From Halomonas sp. LR3S48 (GTDB lineage Bacteria; Pseudomonadota; Gammaproteobacteria; Pseudomonadales; Halomonadaceae): DNA of 64,000 bases. Shown here piece by piece: positions 19,297-30,257 of the stretch. The translations under genes and the position numbers were made by a program. How positions within the stretch are numbered: the stretch's first letter is position 1; every line of letters starts with the position of its first letter. The DNA is taken from positions 2,232,001-2,296,000 of the forward strand of contig NZ_CP107009.1 in the NCBI RefSeq assembly GCF_025725665.1, read 5' to 3'. Below the pieces are notes generated by a model. That model was not told the DNA's origin and did no database searches. It saw only the letters and a list, made by a program, of their open reading frames with translations.

Positions 19297-20881
19297 GGGC
19301 ACTTTCCGCCAATTGGCCCACTGCGTCTGGCTGATATTGTTCATGAGCCCCCCGCATAATGAAAGTTCTGGCCGCAGAGGCCACGATCAGTGCGAACAGG
19401 AATAGCACGGTGAATCCTCCTGCTGCGGCCAGGAACTTGATGCCATCCACGCCCTGGGCACCGCCGCCAAAGGCCACCATGATGTAGGCGATGACACCGA
19501 TCGAGAGGCCCCAGAGGATCTTCTGCTTGCGGGGTGCCTCTTCATCCGCCGTCATGTTCTTTGTGCAAATGGTGGCGATGGTCGATGACATCGAATCCGC
19601 GGCGGTCGAGAAGGAGATGATCAAGGTCAAGATGGCCAGCGGAATCAGCAGGGTGGATAGCGGCAAGTGCTGCAGGAAGCCCCATAACCCCGATACCGCG
19701 CCGCTCTCGGTTACTACCCCGATCAGGTCCAGGGTTCCGTCCATCTGCCACTTGATGGCCGACCCTCCCCAGATGGCGAACCAGACGATGCCGAATGCCG
19801 AGGGCAAGATCCAGTTGATGACGAGGAATTCGCGCAGTGTCCTACCGTAGGAGATGCGAGCCAGGAACAGCCCCATCAGCGGTGCATAAGCGATCCAGAT
19901 CGACCAGTCGTACAGGGTCCACCAGGTTACTAGAGCCTCGCCTCCCGACTCCTTTGTGTCGAATGACCACAGGAAGAAGTTGTCGAGCCAATAACCCAGG
20001 CTGGTTACCGACAGGCTGAGGATGTAGTTCAGCGGTCCGATAATCAGCAGGATGGCAACAAAGGCATAGAAGATGTAGGCATTGACCGATGACAGGACGC
20101 GGATGCCGCGCTTGAGCCCGGAGACCGCCGAGGTGATGAAGATGGCCGAAATGACCAGCGTCAGGATCAACCAGGTGGTGGGGTTCGAGGCGATGCCGTA
20201 TTCGACCTCGAGACCGGAGCTGATCAGGGTCAGGCCGGCGCCCAGAGACGAGGCGAGCCCCAGGGCAATCGCCAGTATGGAGATGACATCAACCACCGCG
20301 CGAACGAAGGGCTTGCGTTCGGTATTACCAAGAATGGGTATCAGAGTCGACGAGATTGAAAAGCGCTGTTGGCGGTTGAAGTGCATGTAGCCGATCATCA
20401 AGCCGACTATGGAATACATGGCGTAGGGAATGAAGCTCCAATTGTGAAAGCTCCTGGCCAACGCAAATATCGCGGCTTCGGCACTGCCAGGCTCGAAGGC
20501 TTGATTGCCAATCTCACCATAGACGTTGCCAAGGTAGATGATCGGCTCGTTGACCGAATAGGTCACTACGCCCGTGGCGATGCCGCCGGTTAGTGCCATG
20601 GCGAATGTCGATGCCATTGAAAATGTCGGCTTGGCGTTCTCTCCGCCTAGCCGAATATTGCCGACCTTGGAGAAGAATATGTAGGCTGTGACGCCCAGCG
20701 CCGCCACAGCCAATAGTTGGTAGAGCCAGCCGAAATCGGACAGAGATAGGTAGAACAACTGCTTGGCGACGCTGACTAGCAGCTCGTTATTAGCAAGACC
20801 AATGGTGACGGCCAGCAAGATGATGGCAAAGGCTGGAATGAATACGCTTCGATTCAGACTTTTCTTGGTTGGAATTGACAT
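19289..20881 (-). CDS. BCCT-family transporter in the hut operon
   Basis: A secondary carrier of the betaine/choline/carnitine family, about 530 residues with 12 expected helices. The family signature is visible: a glycine-rich helix (TGGIATGVVTYSVNEP), the TM8 block (DWSIWIAYAPLMGLFLARIS) and a late helix FSTAADSMSSTIA. Compared with BetP as I remember it (YWAWWISWSP), the TM8 aromatic box is altered, so the substrate may not be glycine betaine. BCCT carriers move trimethylammonium compounds. It is cotranscribed with, and overlaps, the MIO-less lyase gene. ATG 20881 was chosen over 20935 because the longer form would place an inverted repeat inside the coding sequence; the start is uncertain by 18 codons. 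Confidence 0.85.
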   Translation of the reverse strand: MSIPTKKSLNRSVFIPAFAIILLAVTIGLANNELLVSVAKQLFYLSLSDFGWLYQLLAVAALGVTAYIFFSKVGNIRLGGENAKPTFSMASTFAMALTGGIATGVVTYSVNEPIIYLGNVYGEIGNQAFEPGSAEAAIFALARSFHNWSFIPYAMYSIVGLMIGYMHFNRQQRFSISSTLIPILGNTERKPFVRAVVDVISILAIALGLASSLGAGLTLISSGLEVEYGIASNPTTWLILTLVISAIFITSAVSGLKRGIRVLSSVNAYIFYAFVAILLIIGPLNYILSLSVTSLGYWLDNFFLWSFDTKESGGEALVTWWTLYDWSIWIAYAPLMGLFLARISYGRTLREFLVINWILPSAFGIVWFAIWGGSAIKWQMDGTLDLIGVVTESGAVSGLWGFLQHLPLSTLLIPLAILTLIISFSTAADSMSSTIATICTKNMTADEEAPRKQKILWGLSIGVIAYIMVAFGGGAQGVDGIKFLAAAGGFTVLFLFALIVASAARTFIMRGAHEQYQPDAVGQLAESAHE

Positions 20882-20922
20882 TAGAAGATCCATTATTAGG
20901 GATTGTTGTGCGGGTGCTGCAA

Positions 20923-20957
20923 ACGTTACCGACATGTTGATGACATGACGGTAACGT
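20923..20957. promoter_or_regulatory. Inverted repeat upstream of the BCCT gene
   Basis: Perfect 9-bp arms ACGTTACCG and CGGTAACGT are separated by 17 bp and lie 42 bp before the BCCT start. They sit in the 114-bp gap after hutU, by far the widest gap in the operon. This could be an internal operator or an RNA hairpin that sets differential expression of the BCCT/lyase pair. No bound factor is known. Confidence 0.5.
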
Positions 20958-20995
20958 GAGGTGTCGTATCAGCGGAGCAGATATAAGTGTGAGGT

Positions 20996-22684
<1,689 letters not shown>

Positions 22685-22753
22685 CGGTGTGTTCTCTCTT
22701 TGTTGCAGCTATGTCGTCGGCTTTGCCGTGTCGGCATGCCGTTCGGCGTTCGA

Positions 22754-23731
22754 TCAGTTATCCAGCGTGAGCTGGTGGATCAGGCGCGCCGCCGCCCGGG
22801 CGGTACGGCCATCGATATCGAAGCTGGGGTTGAGTTCGGCGATGTCGGCCAGGCGCAGCTTGCCGCTGTCGCGCACGGTCTCGACCAGCGTCTCGATCAT
22901 GGCCAGCGCTACGCCGCGCGCGGCGGGAGCACTGACGCCGGGCGCCTCGGAGGCCGGCAGCACGTCGAGATCGACGGTCAGGTAAAGGTGGTCGCAGTGC
23001 GCCATGAAGCGCTCCAGCTCTCGCTGAATGGCCTCGAGGCGGTGCGGCAGGAACTCGCGGTCCTCCTTGACCAGTACGCCGAGTTCGCGGGCGCGAGCAA
23101 ACAGTGCTCGGGTATTGCTGGCCCGACTGACACCCAGGCAGGCGTAGCGGAACGGCCAGCCGCGAGCCTGGCATGCATCGGCAATCTGGGCGAAGGGCGT
23201 GCCCGATGAGCGCACCTGGCCGGGGTCGCGCAGGTCGAAGTGGGCGTCGAGATTGATGATGCCGATCCGCGGCGTGGTTGCGCCACGCGATTCCATATGG
23301 CGAGCCAGGCCCGACCAACTGCCGAAGGCGACCTCATGGCCACCGCCTAGCACCAGCGGCAGGTGGCCGCTTTCCAGCAGGACGCTTACGCGCTCGGCCA
23401 GACGCTGCTGTGCCTTCTCCAGATCGTCGTTGCCGTGACAGGCCACGTCGCCGGCGTCAAAGACCGGTGCTGCACGATGCCAGGCCAGCGGCGCCAGGGC
23501 GTGGCGCAGCGCACGGGGGGCTGCGGCGGCACCGACACGTCCCTGGTTGCGTGCCACGCCGGCATCGCTGGCAAAGCCGAGCAGGGCGACACCCGGGCTG
23601 GCGTCGCGCTTGAGCGGCGTGACGACCTGGTGCCAGCGCTGGCTGTCGGGCTCCGGGTCTTCGCGTCCGGCCCACGGCGACATGTCGATGGCCGGGTCGG
23701 CCAAGTGAAGGTCGGTATTGGTTTCAGCCAT
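22754..23731 (-). CDS. hutG: Formimidoylglutamase
   Basis: A 325-residue ureohydrolase-superfamily enzyme that hydrolyses N-formimidoyl-L-glutamate to glutamate and formamide, the last step of this version of the pathway. The binuclear Mn2+ ligands are visible: [18 protein letters not shown] and [10 protein letters not shown] 23731 overlaps the hutI stop by 8 nt and follows GGGGGAG. Absence of hutF, and position in the hut operon, support direct formimidoylglutamate hydrolysis. It is about 70 bp upstream of hutU. Confidence 0.94.
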   Translation of the reverse strand: MAETNTDLHLADPAIDMSPWAGREDPEPDSQRWHQVVTPLKRDASPGVALLGFASDAGVARNQGRVGAAAAPRALRHALAPLAWHRAAPVFDAGDVACHGNDDLEKAQQRLAERVSVLLESGHLPLVLGGGHEVAFGSWSGLARHMESRGATTPRIGIINLDAHFDLRDPGQVRSSGTPFAQIADACQARGWPFRYACLGVSRASNTRALFARARELGVLVKEDREFLPHRLEAIQRELERFMAHCDHLYLTVDLDVLPASEAPGVSAPAARGVALAMIETLVETVRDSGKLRLADIAELNPSFDIDGRTARAAARLIHQLTLDN

Positions 23732-24947
23732 GGCTCGGCTCCCCCTTGAAAATGCGCTGACGCAGGCGGCCCGGCTGAACGGCGTAGGCCAGCTCGGCGG
23801 GCGATTCGACGTCCCACAGACACAAATCCGCCGGCGCCCCTTCCACGATGCGACCCAGCGAGCGATCGTGAAGGCCCAGGGCACGTGCGCCGTGAGCGGT
23901 CATGCCGGCCAAGGCCTCGCGTGGTGTCAGGCGGAACAGGGTGCAGGCGAGATTGAGCATCAGCGTGGGCATGAACAACGGCGAGCTGCCGGGGTTGGCA
24001 TCGGTGGCCACCGCCATGGGCACACCAGCCTCGCGCAGCGCGACGATCGGCGGGCGCTGGGTCTCGCGCAGGGTGTGGAAGGCGCCGGGAAGCAGCACCG
24101 CCGTGCTGCCGGCCTCTCGCAGGGCGGCGACACCGGCCTCGTCGAGGTATTCGATATGATCGGCGGAGAGGGCGCCATGGCGCGCCGCCATGGCGCTGCC
24201 ACCGAGATTGGAGAGCTGCTCGGCATGGGCCTTGATCGGCAGGCCATGGGCCTCGGCGGCTTCGAACACGCGCTCGCACTGCGCCACCGAGAAGGCGATC
24301 TTCTCGCAGAAGACGTCCACTGCATCGGCCAGGCGCTGTTCGGCGGCAGCGGGAATCATCTCGCGGCATACCAGATCGATGTAGCCATCGCTGTCGCCCT
24401 GGTACTCCGGCGGCAGGGCGTGAGCGCCGAGCAGCGTGGTGACCACCCGCACCGGTAGCGCTTCGCCCAGTCGTCGGGCCACGCGCAGCATCTTGAACTC
24501 GTCGTCGACGGTCAGGCCATAGCCGGACTTGATCTCCACCGTGGTGACGCCATCGTGCAGCAGCGCCTCCAGGCGTGGCTGGGCCAGCCGGAAGAGCTCT
24601 TCTTCGCTGGCGCCCCGGGTGGCGTGAACGGTGCTGAGGATGCCGCCGCCCTGGCGGGCGATCTCCTCGTAGCTCACGCCTTCCAGCCGCTTCTCGAACT
24701 CCCCGGCACGCGAGCCACCGAATACCAGGTGGGTGTGGCAATCGATCAGGCCCGGTGTCATCACGCCGCCACGGCCCAGTGTGTCGCAGGCTTCCGCTGT
24801 GGCGCGGTCGAGTTCGCGCATGGGTATGACGCGCTCGATTTTCTCTCCTGCCACCATCACTGCCATCGGCTCGGGCAAGGTGTCGTGGCCATCGAAGAGG
24901 GTGACGTCTCGCCACAGTCGGCGCGGCTGGTAGGGCTGTGCTGGCAT
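23724..24947 (-). CDS. hutI: Imidazolonepropionase
   Basis: A 407-residue amidohydrolase that opens 4-imidazolone-5-propionate to N-formimidoylglutamate. The metal site is HTHLVFGG. Other conserved blocks are [23 protein letters not shown] and TDANPGSSP, and the C-terminal amidohydrolase tail is complete. ATG 24947 was chosen because GGAG lies 6-9 nt upstream; in-frame ATG codons at 24959 and 24986 lack good sites, and the second would place the start within the operator region. First gene of the hut operon, 29 bp from a HutC operator. Confidence 0.95.
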   Translation of the reverse strand: MPAQPYQPRRLWRDVTLFDGHDTLPEPMAVMVAGEKIERVIPMRELDRATAEACDTLGRGGVMTPGLIDCHTHLVFGGSRAGEFEKRLEGVSYEEIARQGGGILSTVHATRGASEEELFRLAQPRLEALLHDGVTTVEIKSGYGLTVDDEFKMLRVARRLGEALPVRVVTTLLGAHALPPEYQGDSDGYIDLVCREMIPAAAEQRLADAVDVFCEKIAFSVAQCERVFEAAEAHGLPIKAHAEQLSNLGGSAMAARHGALSADHIEYLDEAGVAALREAGSTAVLLPGAFHTLRETQRPPIVALREAGVPMAVATDANPGSSPLFMPTLMLNLACTLFRLTPREALAGMTAHGARALGLHDRSLGRIVEGAPADLCLWDVESPAELAYAVQPGRLRQRIFKGEPSHG

Positions 24948-24975
24948 TGTGGTCTCCATCTCGTTGTCACCGTAA

Positions 24976-24985
24976 TGTATATACA
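24976..24985. promoter_or_regulatory. HutC operator, hutI side
   Basis: TGTATATACA, embedded in a perfect 14-bp palindrome (AATGTATATACATT, 24974-24987). It matches the HutC/GntR-type hut operator core as I recall it. It lies 29 bp before the hutI start, where bound HutC would block initiation of the hut operon. Confidence 0.82.
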
Positions 24986-25195
24986 TTTAAGCGGTCCCGG
25001 TGTCAGCGTCAAGTCGATCACGTGACGTTTCGGGAGTCGAAGTCGCTTTGCCAGTTTCATGGTTCTTTCATCTTATTGTTATTTAAAGGGCAAAAGAAAA
25101 TTTTCGATGAATGACATTAGCGTGTCGGCAATCAGGATTAGACCAAGGTATAAGTCTTGCCGAGAGGCGGAGGGTGGCGTATGGATATCCCTTAA

Positions 25196-25205
25196 TGTAT
25201 ATACA
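25196..25205. promoter_or_regulatory. HutC operator, yjiH side
   Basis: A second exact TGTATATACA, 220 bp from the first and 73 bp before the yjiH start. Flanks are less symmetrical (CTTAA on the left, AATAAGG on the right). It suggests that the YjiH-family gene belongs to the HutC regulon. Confidence 0.8.
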
Positions 25206-25277
25206 AATAAGGCGCCCCGACATGACGTCGATGCAGGCCATCGAAGTCGCAGACAATCACAACGCGAGGTAAGCACC

Positions 25278-26609
25278 ATGGCGATACCGGAACCGGCCAC
25301 GCGCAATATTCGCAATGGCAGTTGGCTCACGGCGGCCAAGCTGTTCGTGCCCAGCCTGCTGGGTATCCTGATCTTCTTCGTCCCCGTCACCCTCGGTGGG
25401 AGACAGACCATCCTGCTCGACCACATGGTCACCGCCGCCCGTGGCTTGCTGGGCGAGGCTGCTGGCCTCTACGCGCTGGCGTTGATCGTGGCGGGGGCCG
25501 CCTATCCGCTGGTGGTAGGAAGTTGGAGGCACAGCGTGACGGAGCGCATCTTCACCGTGCTGAAGCTGGCCGGCGTGGCCGTGGCGGTAATGGCGTTGAC
25601 GGGATGGGGGCCGGCACTGCTGCATGAGCCGGACATGTTGCCGTTCCTGTTCGACAAGCTGGTGATACCCGTCGGGCTGATCGTGCCGATCGGTGCGGTA
25701 TTCCTGGCGCTGCTGATCGGTTACGGCCTGCTGGAACTCGTCGGTGTGCTGCTGCAGCCCGTCATGCGACCGATCTGGCGAACGCCGGGCCGCTCGGCCA
25801 TCGATGCGGTGGCATCGTTCGTCGGCAGCTACTCGATCGGGCTGTTGATTACCAATCGGGTCTACCAGGCGGGGCAGTACTCGGCGCGCGAGGCGGCCAT
25901 CATCGCCACCGGTTTTTCCACGGTGTCGGCCACCTTCATGATCATCGTGGCACGCACGCTCGAACTGATGAGCGTATGGAACCTGTACTTCTGGCTGACG
26001 CTGGCGATTACTTTCCTGGTGACCGCCATTACCGTGCGCTTGCCACCGCTTTCCCGCTTGGACGATGCCAAGACGGACGGCGAGCCCGAGTCCCTTGCGG
26101 GCAAGCGCATGGCAACCGCCTGGCGCACCGGACTGGACGTTGCCGGTCAGGCCCCGGCCTTGCATCGCAGCGTGGCGCTCAACGTGCGCGAGGGCCTGCT
26201 GATGGCGATCAGCATCCTGCCGTCGATCATGTCGGTGGGGCTGCTGGGGTTGCTCATCGCCAAGTACACACCGCTGTTCGAGTGGCTGGGCCTGCTGTTC
26301 TATCCCTTCGTGGCGATCTGGGGACTCGAGGATGGCATGGCGCTGGCCCAGGCCTCAGCGGCGGGGTTGGCCGAGATGTTCCTGCCGGCGCTGCTGATGA
26401 GCGAGGCCGAGTTCGTCGCCCGCTTTGCTGCTGGAGTGGTGTCGGTGTCCGCAGTGCTGTTTTTCTCCGCCTCCATTCCCTGCATTCTTGCCACCAGCAT
26501 TCCGCTGTCGGTGGGACGGATCGTGGCAGTCTGGTTCCTGCGCGTGGCGCTCAGCCTGATGCTGGCCGTGCCGGCAGGGTACCTGGCGCAGGCGCTGAGT
26601 GGCGGGTAG
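25278..26609 (+). CDS. YjiH-family membrane protein of the hut regulon
   Basis: A 443-residue polytopic protein with nucleoside-recognition/Gate-type repeats, as in YjiH. Early helices (LLGILIFFVPVTLGG) are followed by a conserved block (GRSAIDAVASFVGSYSIGLLITNRVYQAGQYSAREAA, residues about 172-208). A second block sits near the C-terminus (FLPALLMSEAEFVARF). Transport activity is suspected but no substrate is established. ATG 25278 follows GAGGT; upstream in-frame codons run through the HutC operator and are unlikely to be translated. Its divergent position and its own operator imply a role in uptake of histidine or a derivative. A paralogue lies at 43364-44746. Confidence 0.85.
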   Translation: MAIPEPATRNIRNGSWLTAAKLFVPSLLGILIFFVPVTLGGRQTILLDHMVTAARGLLGEAAGLYALALIVAGAAYPLVVGSWRHSVTERIFTVLKLAGVAVAVMALTGWGPALLHEPDMLPFLFDKLVIPVGLIVPIGAVFLALLIGYGLLELVGVLLQPVMRPIWRTPGRSAIDAVASFVGSYSIGLLITNRVYQAGQYSAREAAIIATGFSTVSATFMIIVARTLELMSVWNLYFWLTLAITFLVTAITVRLPPLSRLDDAKTDGEPESLAGKRMATAWRTGLDVAGQAPALHRSVALNVREGLLMAISILPSIMSVGLLGLLIAKYTPLFEWLGLLFYPFVAIWGLEDGMALAQASAAGLAEMFLPALLMSEAEFVARFAAGVVSVSAVLFFSASIPCILATSIPLSVGRIVAVWFLRVALSLMLAVPAGYLAQALSGG

Positions 26610-26657
26610 GCGATGAAGCCATCCAGGTTGGCTTCAAGGGAATCGCGCCCGAGAGGT

Positions 26658-27905
26658 TCAGCCTTGGGTAACGATTTCGGTCAAGCGCTGCTGGGCGACG
26701 CGGCTGGAGATGGCGTCGTCATTGAAGAATTCGGCGAGGGTGTTGATCCAGGCTGCCATGACATGAGAGGGCAATGCTCTCGACTGCACACCGCCGTGGT
26801 GTGATTCGTCCCGGATTCGCTGCAGGCCCAACTGGCCGCAGCGATCCAGCTCCGCGGGGTCGATGTCGGTTCTGACTGGCAGCGATCCCTTCCGGCGACT
26901 GAAGGCGAGCTGATTCTCCGGTTCGAGTACCATGCTGGCAAAGTTGTGTTGAGCATGCACTGCCCCATCTCGGGTGGTCAGTGGAAAGGCGAAACCGTCG
27001 ATCGCCATGAAATGTGAGACGGAGGTGCCCGGGGTGAAGGCGCAGCCAAAGTCCCGGTCCGCCGTATAACCCAGGGAAGCGAGCTCCCCCTTGGCCCAAT
27101 CGCCCATGAGCTGCATGCCGGCCTCGCCGCGCCCTATCATCCGGGTGGCGTCCGCCCAGGTTCTGCCCGCGCGAGCAGACAGTGGCTCGACGAAGCGCGA
27201 TACGCGACGCAACAGGTCGAGCGCCTCCAGCATCTGCGAACCGGGCACGGCTTCCATATCGCCACGAAAGACGGCCGCATACCCTTCGGCGCCCAGCGCG
27301 AAGTACATGATGTTGTGGAAGATCAAGGCCACTTCCCACGGAGCCGAGCCGATGACAATGGCCGGATAGCCTGCCGCCTCGATTCGTTCGGCGGCAGCAA
27401 GGATCTCCTCCCAGGTTTCGGGGGGAGCGAGACCGAGTTCGTCGAAGATCTTCTGGCTGGTCCAGAGCCAATTTTCCAGGTGAATGTTCGACGGCGCGAA
27501 ATACACCCTGTCACGATAACTGACGAGATCGATCACGAAGGCAGGCAGCAGGTCGCGCCAGCCGTCCCGCAGGGCGAGTGCCTCGATGTCCTGAACGACC
27601 CCGAAATCGGGTAGCTCGGTAGCCCTGGCGTCGAGATTCCACTGTGTCACCGTAGGGGGGTAGCCATTGGCTATTCGCTTGCTGACGACTTTCTTCAAGG
27701 CGGCCTCGTTCTGCACGGGCAAGTCGGTCCAGCGATTGCCGGCAGCGATCCAGGCATCCCGGTACACGCCGACCGCCGCGGATTCGCTCTGGGATAGCCA
27801 GTAGTGCACGACATCGACTGCCAGCTCCGGGGCGACAACGGGCTCTTGAGCGTTTGCGGTTGATACGACTGTTGCCAGCCAAAGCCCTCTCAACAGCGGT
27901 TTCAT
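26658..27905 (-). CDS. Orphan ABC-type sugar-binding protein next to a GGDEF-EAL gene
   Basis: A 415-residue extracellular solute-binding protein (family 1, sugar type). A signal peptide occupies residues 1-19 with cleavage after ANA (TANA|QEP). The mature domain shows WTDLPVQNEAALKKVV, a Trp-rich pocket strand (LENWLWTSQKIFDELG) and WEEILAAAERIEAAGYPAI, typical of glucose/mannose binders. No permease or ATPase gene lies nearby. It starts 23 bp after the stop of the GGDEF-EAL gene on the same strand, so it most likely acts as that protein's periplasmic sensor subunit, as NspS does for MbaA in Vibrio. The ligand is unknown. ATG 27905 gives the signal peptide; the frame is open further upstream. 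Confidence 0.82.
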   Translation of the reverse strand: MKPLLRGLWLATVVSTANAQEPVVAPELAVDVVHYWLSQSESAAVGVYRDAWIAAGNRWTDLPVQNEAALKKVVSKRIANGYPPTVTQWNLDARATELPDFGVVQDIEALALRDGWRDLLPAFVIDLVSYRDRVYFAPSNIHLENWLWTSQKIFDELGLAPPETWEEILAAAERIEAAGYPAIVIGSAPWEVALIFHNIMYFALGAEGYAAVFRGDMEAVPGSQMLEALDLLRRVSRFVEPLSARAGRTWADATRMIGRGEAGMQLMGDWAKGELASLGYTADRDFGCAFTPGTSVSHFMAIDGFAFPLTTRDGAVHAQHNFASMVLEPENQLAFSRRKGSLPVRTDIDPAELDRCGQLGLQRIRDESHHGGVQSRALPSHVMAAWINTLAEFFNDDAISSRVAQQRLTEIVTQG

Positions 27906-27928
27906 CGGCTTATCCTTCCATCGTGCGA

Positions 27929-29989
27929 TCAATTGGCTTCCACGGCAGAGTGCTGCTTCAACCATCGCTTCGTGACGTCGCTGGACGGCATCGGCCTGGC
28001 GAACCAATACCCCTGGCCGGTCGTACAGCCTGCCTCGAGCAGGAACTGTCGCTGCGCTTCCGTCTCGATGCCTTCCGCGATACAGCTTTTACCCAGATTC
28101 CGCGACAGGTCGATGATCGCGTTGATGATCTGCTCCGAGCGGCTGTCCCGGCCGATATCGGCGACGAAACCGCGATCAATCTTCAACTCATCGAAGGGGA
28201 AGTCACGCAGATGCAGCAGCGAGGCGAAGCCTGTGCCGAAATCGTCGAGCGAAACGGATGCGCCTTGCTCGCGAAAGCGTGTCATGGAGGCGCGCATCTG
28301 TTCGGCTTGGCGGTTGAGGAAAACGTCTTCCGTCACTTCGATGGTCAGGTCGTGCCAGTCAAGCCCGCACTCACTGAGCGTGGAAGCGAGCATCTCGAAT
28401 CCATGCTCGTTGATGAGGAGTGCCTCCGGCAGGTTGATGGCAACCGGGCCGGGGGAAAGATTTGCTGCCTTCCAAGCCTTGAGGTCTCGACATACGTTCC
28501 GGATGACGGCGAGGGTCATGTCGCCAATCGGTTGCGGACCTTCCATCAAGGGCAGGAAGGCTCCCGGCGCCAACAGGCCGAGCGTGGGATGGTTCCAGCG
28601 GACGAGCGCCTCGAATCCCAAGTGGCTGCCCGAGGCGAGGTCGACCTTCGGCTGATAGTGCACGACGAACTCGTCACGCTGTGCGGCGTCGGCGAGGGCC
28701 AAGGCCAGTTCATTCTGTTCGAGCCGCGCAGCGAGAGTTTCCTCGTCGAAGATAAAGGCGTCGCTATTGCTGGCCTTGGCGGCATACAGCGCCAGGTCGG
28801 CGACACGTACGAGGCCGGCCTCATCGGTTGCATGGATGGGAACGATGGCACCGCCTGCGCTTGCCGATGTCCGCAGAATCTTGCCTTCGTAGGAGAAATC
28901 CACCGAGAGTGCCTCGATGGCTCGATTGGCGATGGTGTCGAGGCGTACTTCATCGTCGATATCGGGCAGCAGGATGGCGAACTCGTCACCTCCGATCCGG
29001 GCAATGACGTCGTTGGCTTGGAAAGCGTTCTGGAAGGCGCGAGCGACGTGGAGAAGCGTGGCATCGCCAGCCGGATGGCCAAATCCGTCATTGATCGACT
29101 TGAAGTTGTCGAGATCGATCAGCAGCATGGAAAAACCGGTGCCACTCTTCCTGTAGCGATAGAGAAGTCCGTTCAGTGCAGAACTGAAATAGGCGCGGTT
29201 CTTGAGTCGAGTGAGCGGATCCGTTTGGGAGAGATGGGTGAGTCTGTGCTCGAACTCCATCTTGCGCTGATGTTCGCTGCGCAGTTTCATCAACAACGGA
29301 AAGAACAGGAGTACGCTTGCCAGAATGAAAAGTACGGCAAGCATGAGTAAAAGCGCAGTACTTATCGAAACGGCATTGCCGATACTGGTTTCGCTGCGAT
29401 TGTTGGCGTGCTGGATGATACTGCTGAACTGGCGCATGAGGAGGCTGTCGGCCGAGACGGAAAAATCGATCGGCCCCCAATAGGTATAGCGCCGCTGTCG
29501 ATCCTCATGGTTGGCGGCGACGATACTTTCGGCACGTGAAAGAAAATCCTCGAGTCGTCGATCGAGGTCGACGTAGAGCGCTTCGGTCGCCGGGCTCTGG
29601 CGACTTGCCCGCTCCAGTAGATTGCTGTCGAGGCGGCTACGTACGGTCCTGAGCCGTTTCATGACGGCTCGGATATCGATGATGGCCGTTTCTACCTCGT
29701 CAAGCATCGGCTGGATGACACCCAGCGGTAGCGAGGAATCGGCGGAGGCACTCATGATGGCACGGGTTTGCTGAACAAGCTGCTGAAAACGAATGAATTT
29801 CTGGTTGGTCAGGAAGCTGATTTCCTGCTGGATCGCGTGGCGGTCGAGGGCAATCTTCACCGTCAGGTACGTAGCCCCGATGAGCAGTGTCATGATGACG
29901 GCGATGCCTATGTAATAACGACCAATGGAGCGTATATAGCCTTCGATCGAAGAGCCGGGCTTGGGTGAGGGAAACGAAGTTTCAGGCAT
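27929..29989 (-). CDS. Membrane GGDEF-EAL protein with periplasmic sensor domain
   Basis: A 686-residue c-di-GMP enzyme. Transmembrane helices at about 25-45 and 206-234 bracket a helical periplasmic domain of about 160 residues. The GGDEF motif is intact at 333-337 (ARIGGDEFAIL), with substrate loop FKSINDGFGHPAGD. The usual RxxD inhibitory site is QAND (325-328), so product inhibition is probably lost. The EAL domain has FEALVRWNHP (about 459-468), IEVTEDVFL, DDFGTGFASL, KIDRGFV and EGIETEAQ, all expected metal and catalytic residues. Both activities look possible. It is cotranscribed with a downstream periplasmic sugar-binding protein, which probably tunes its output. Confidence 0.92.
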   Translation of the reverse strand: MPETSFPSPKPGSSIEGYIRSIGRYYIGIAVIMTLLIGATYLTVKIALDRHAIQQEISFLTNQKFIRFQQLVQQTRAIMSASADSSLPLGVIQPMLDEVETAIIDIRAVMKRLRTVRSRLDSNLLERASRQSPATEALYVDLDRRLEDFLSRAESIVAANHEDRQRRYTYWGPIDFSVSADSLLMRQFSSIIQHANNRSETSIGNAVSISTALLLMLAVLFILASVLLFFPLLMKLRSEHQRKMEFEHRLTHLSQTDPLTRLKNRAYFSSALNGLLYRYRKSGTGFSMLLIDLDNFKSINDGFGHPAGDATLLHVARAFQNAFQANDVIARIGGDEFAILLPDIDDEVRLDTIANRAIEALSVDFSYEGKILRTSASAGGAIVPIHATDEAGLVRVADLALYAAKASNSDAFIFDEETLAARLEQNELALALADAAQRDEFVVHYQPKVDLASGSHLGFEALVRWNHPTLGLLAPGAFLPLMEGPQPIGDMTLAVIRNVCRDLKAWKAANLSPGPVAINLPEALLINEHGFEMLASTLSECGLDWHDLTIEVTEDVFLNRQAEQMRASMTRFREQGASVSLDDFGTGFASLLHLRDFPFDELKIDRGFVADIGRDSRSEQIINAIIDLSRNLGKSCIAEGIETEAQRQFLLEAGCTTGQGYWFARPMPSSDVTKRWLKQHSAVEAN

Positions 29990-30257
29990 GCTCGACTACT
30001 ATGCGTTGTGTTTTCTCAGCCATGCGGCTCTCTCCTTGACCAACTTGAAAAGCCAAGCATCCCCGAGAGTCGAATCGTTCAGATTTTTCTCATTTTATTT
30101 AAGGGTGGCCAACGTCAACATGGGTATGGAAGGATGATTTTCTCTTGCTCGAACTGAACCGGGCGGCTCAGGCGATCGATGTCAGTATATCTTGCGACAT
30201 TGCGGCGGCGGTAGGCTTAAAAAAATAGTAAGACAACGATGATTTCAACGCCGCATG

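Larger units (their letters stand above)
24948..25277. promoter_or_regulatory. Divergent hutI / yjiH promoter region
   Basis: A 330-bp non-coding region between the leftward hut operon and the rightward yjiH gene. It holds one HutC-type palindrome near each gene and an A/T-rich centre (about 25055-25110). Short open frames across it have no ribosome-binding sites. I could not assign convincing -35/-10 boxes. Confidence 0.75.

Noticed and set aside
25038..25053. Sigma-54-like sequence TGGCAAAGCGACTTCG on the minus strand upstream of hutI
   Set aside because: The -24 element fits but the -12 GC is absent at the required spacing, so a sigma-54 promoter for this hut operon is not supported here.
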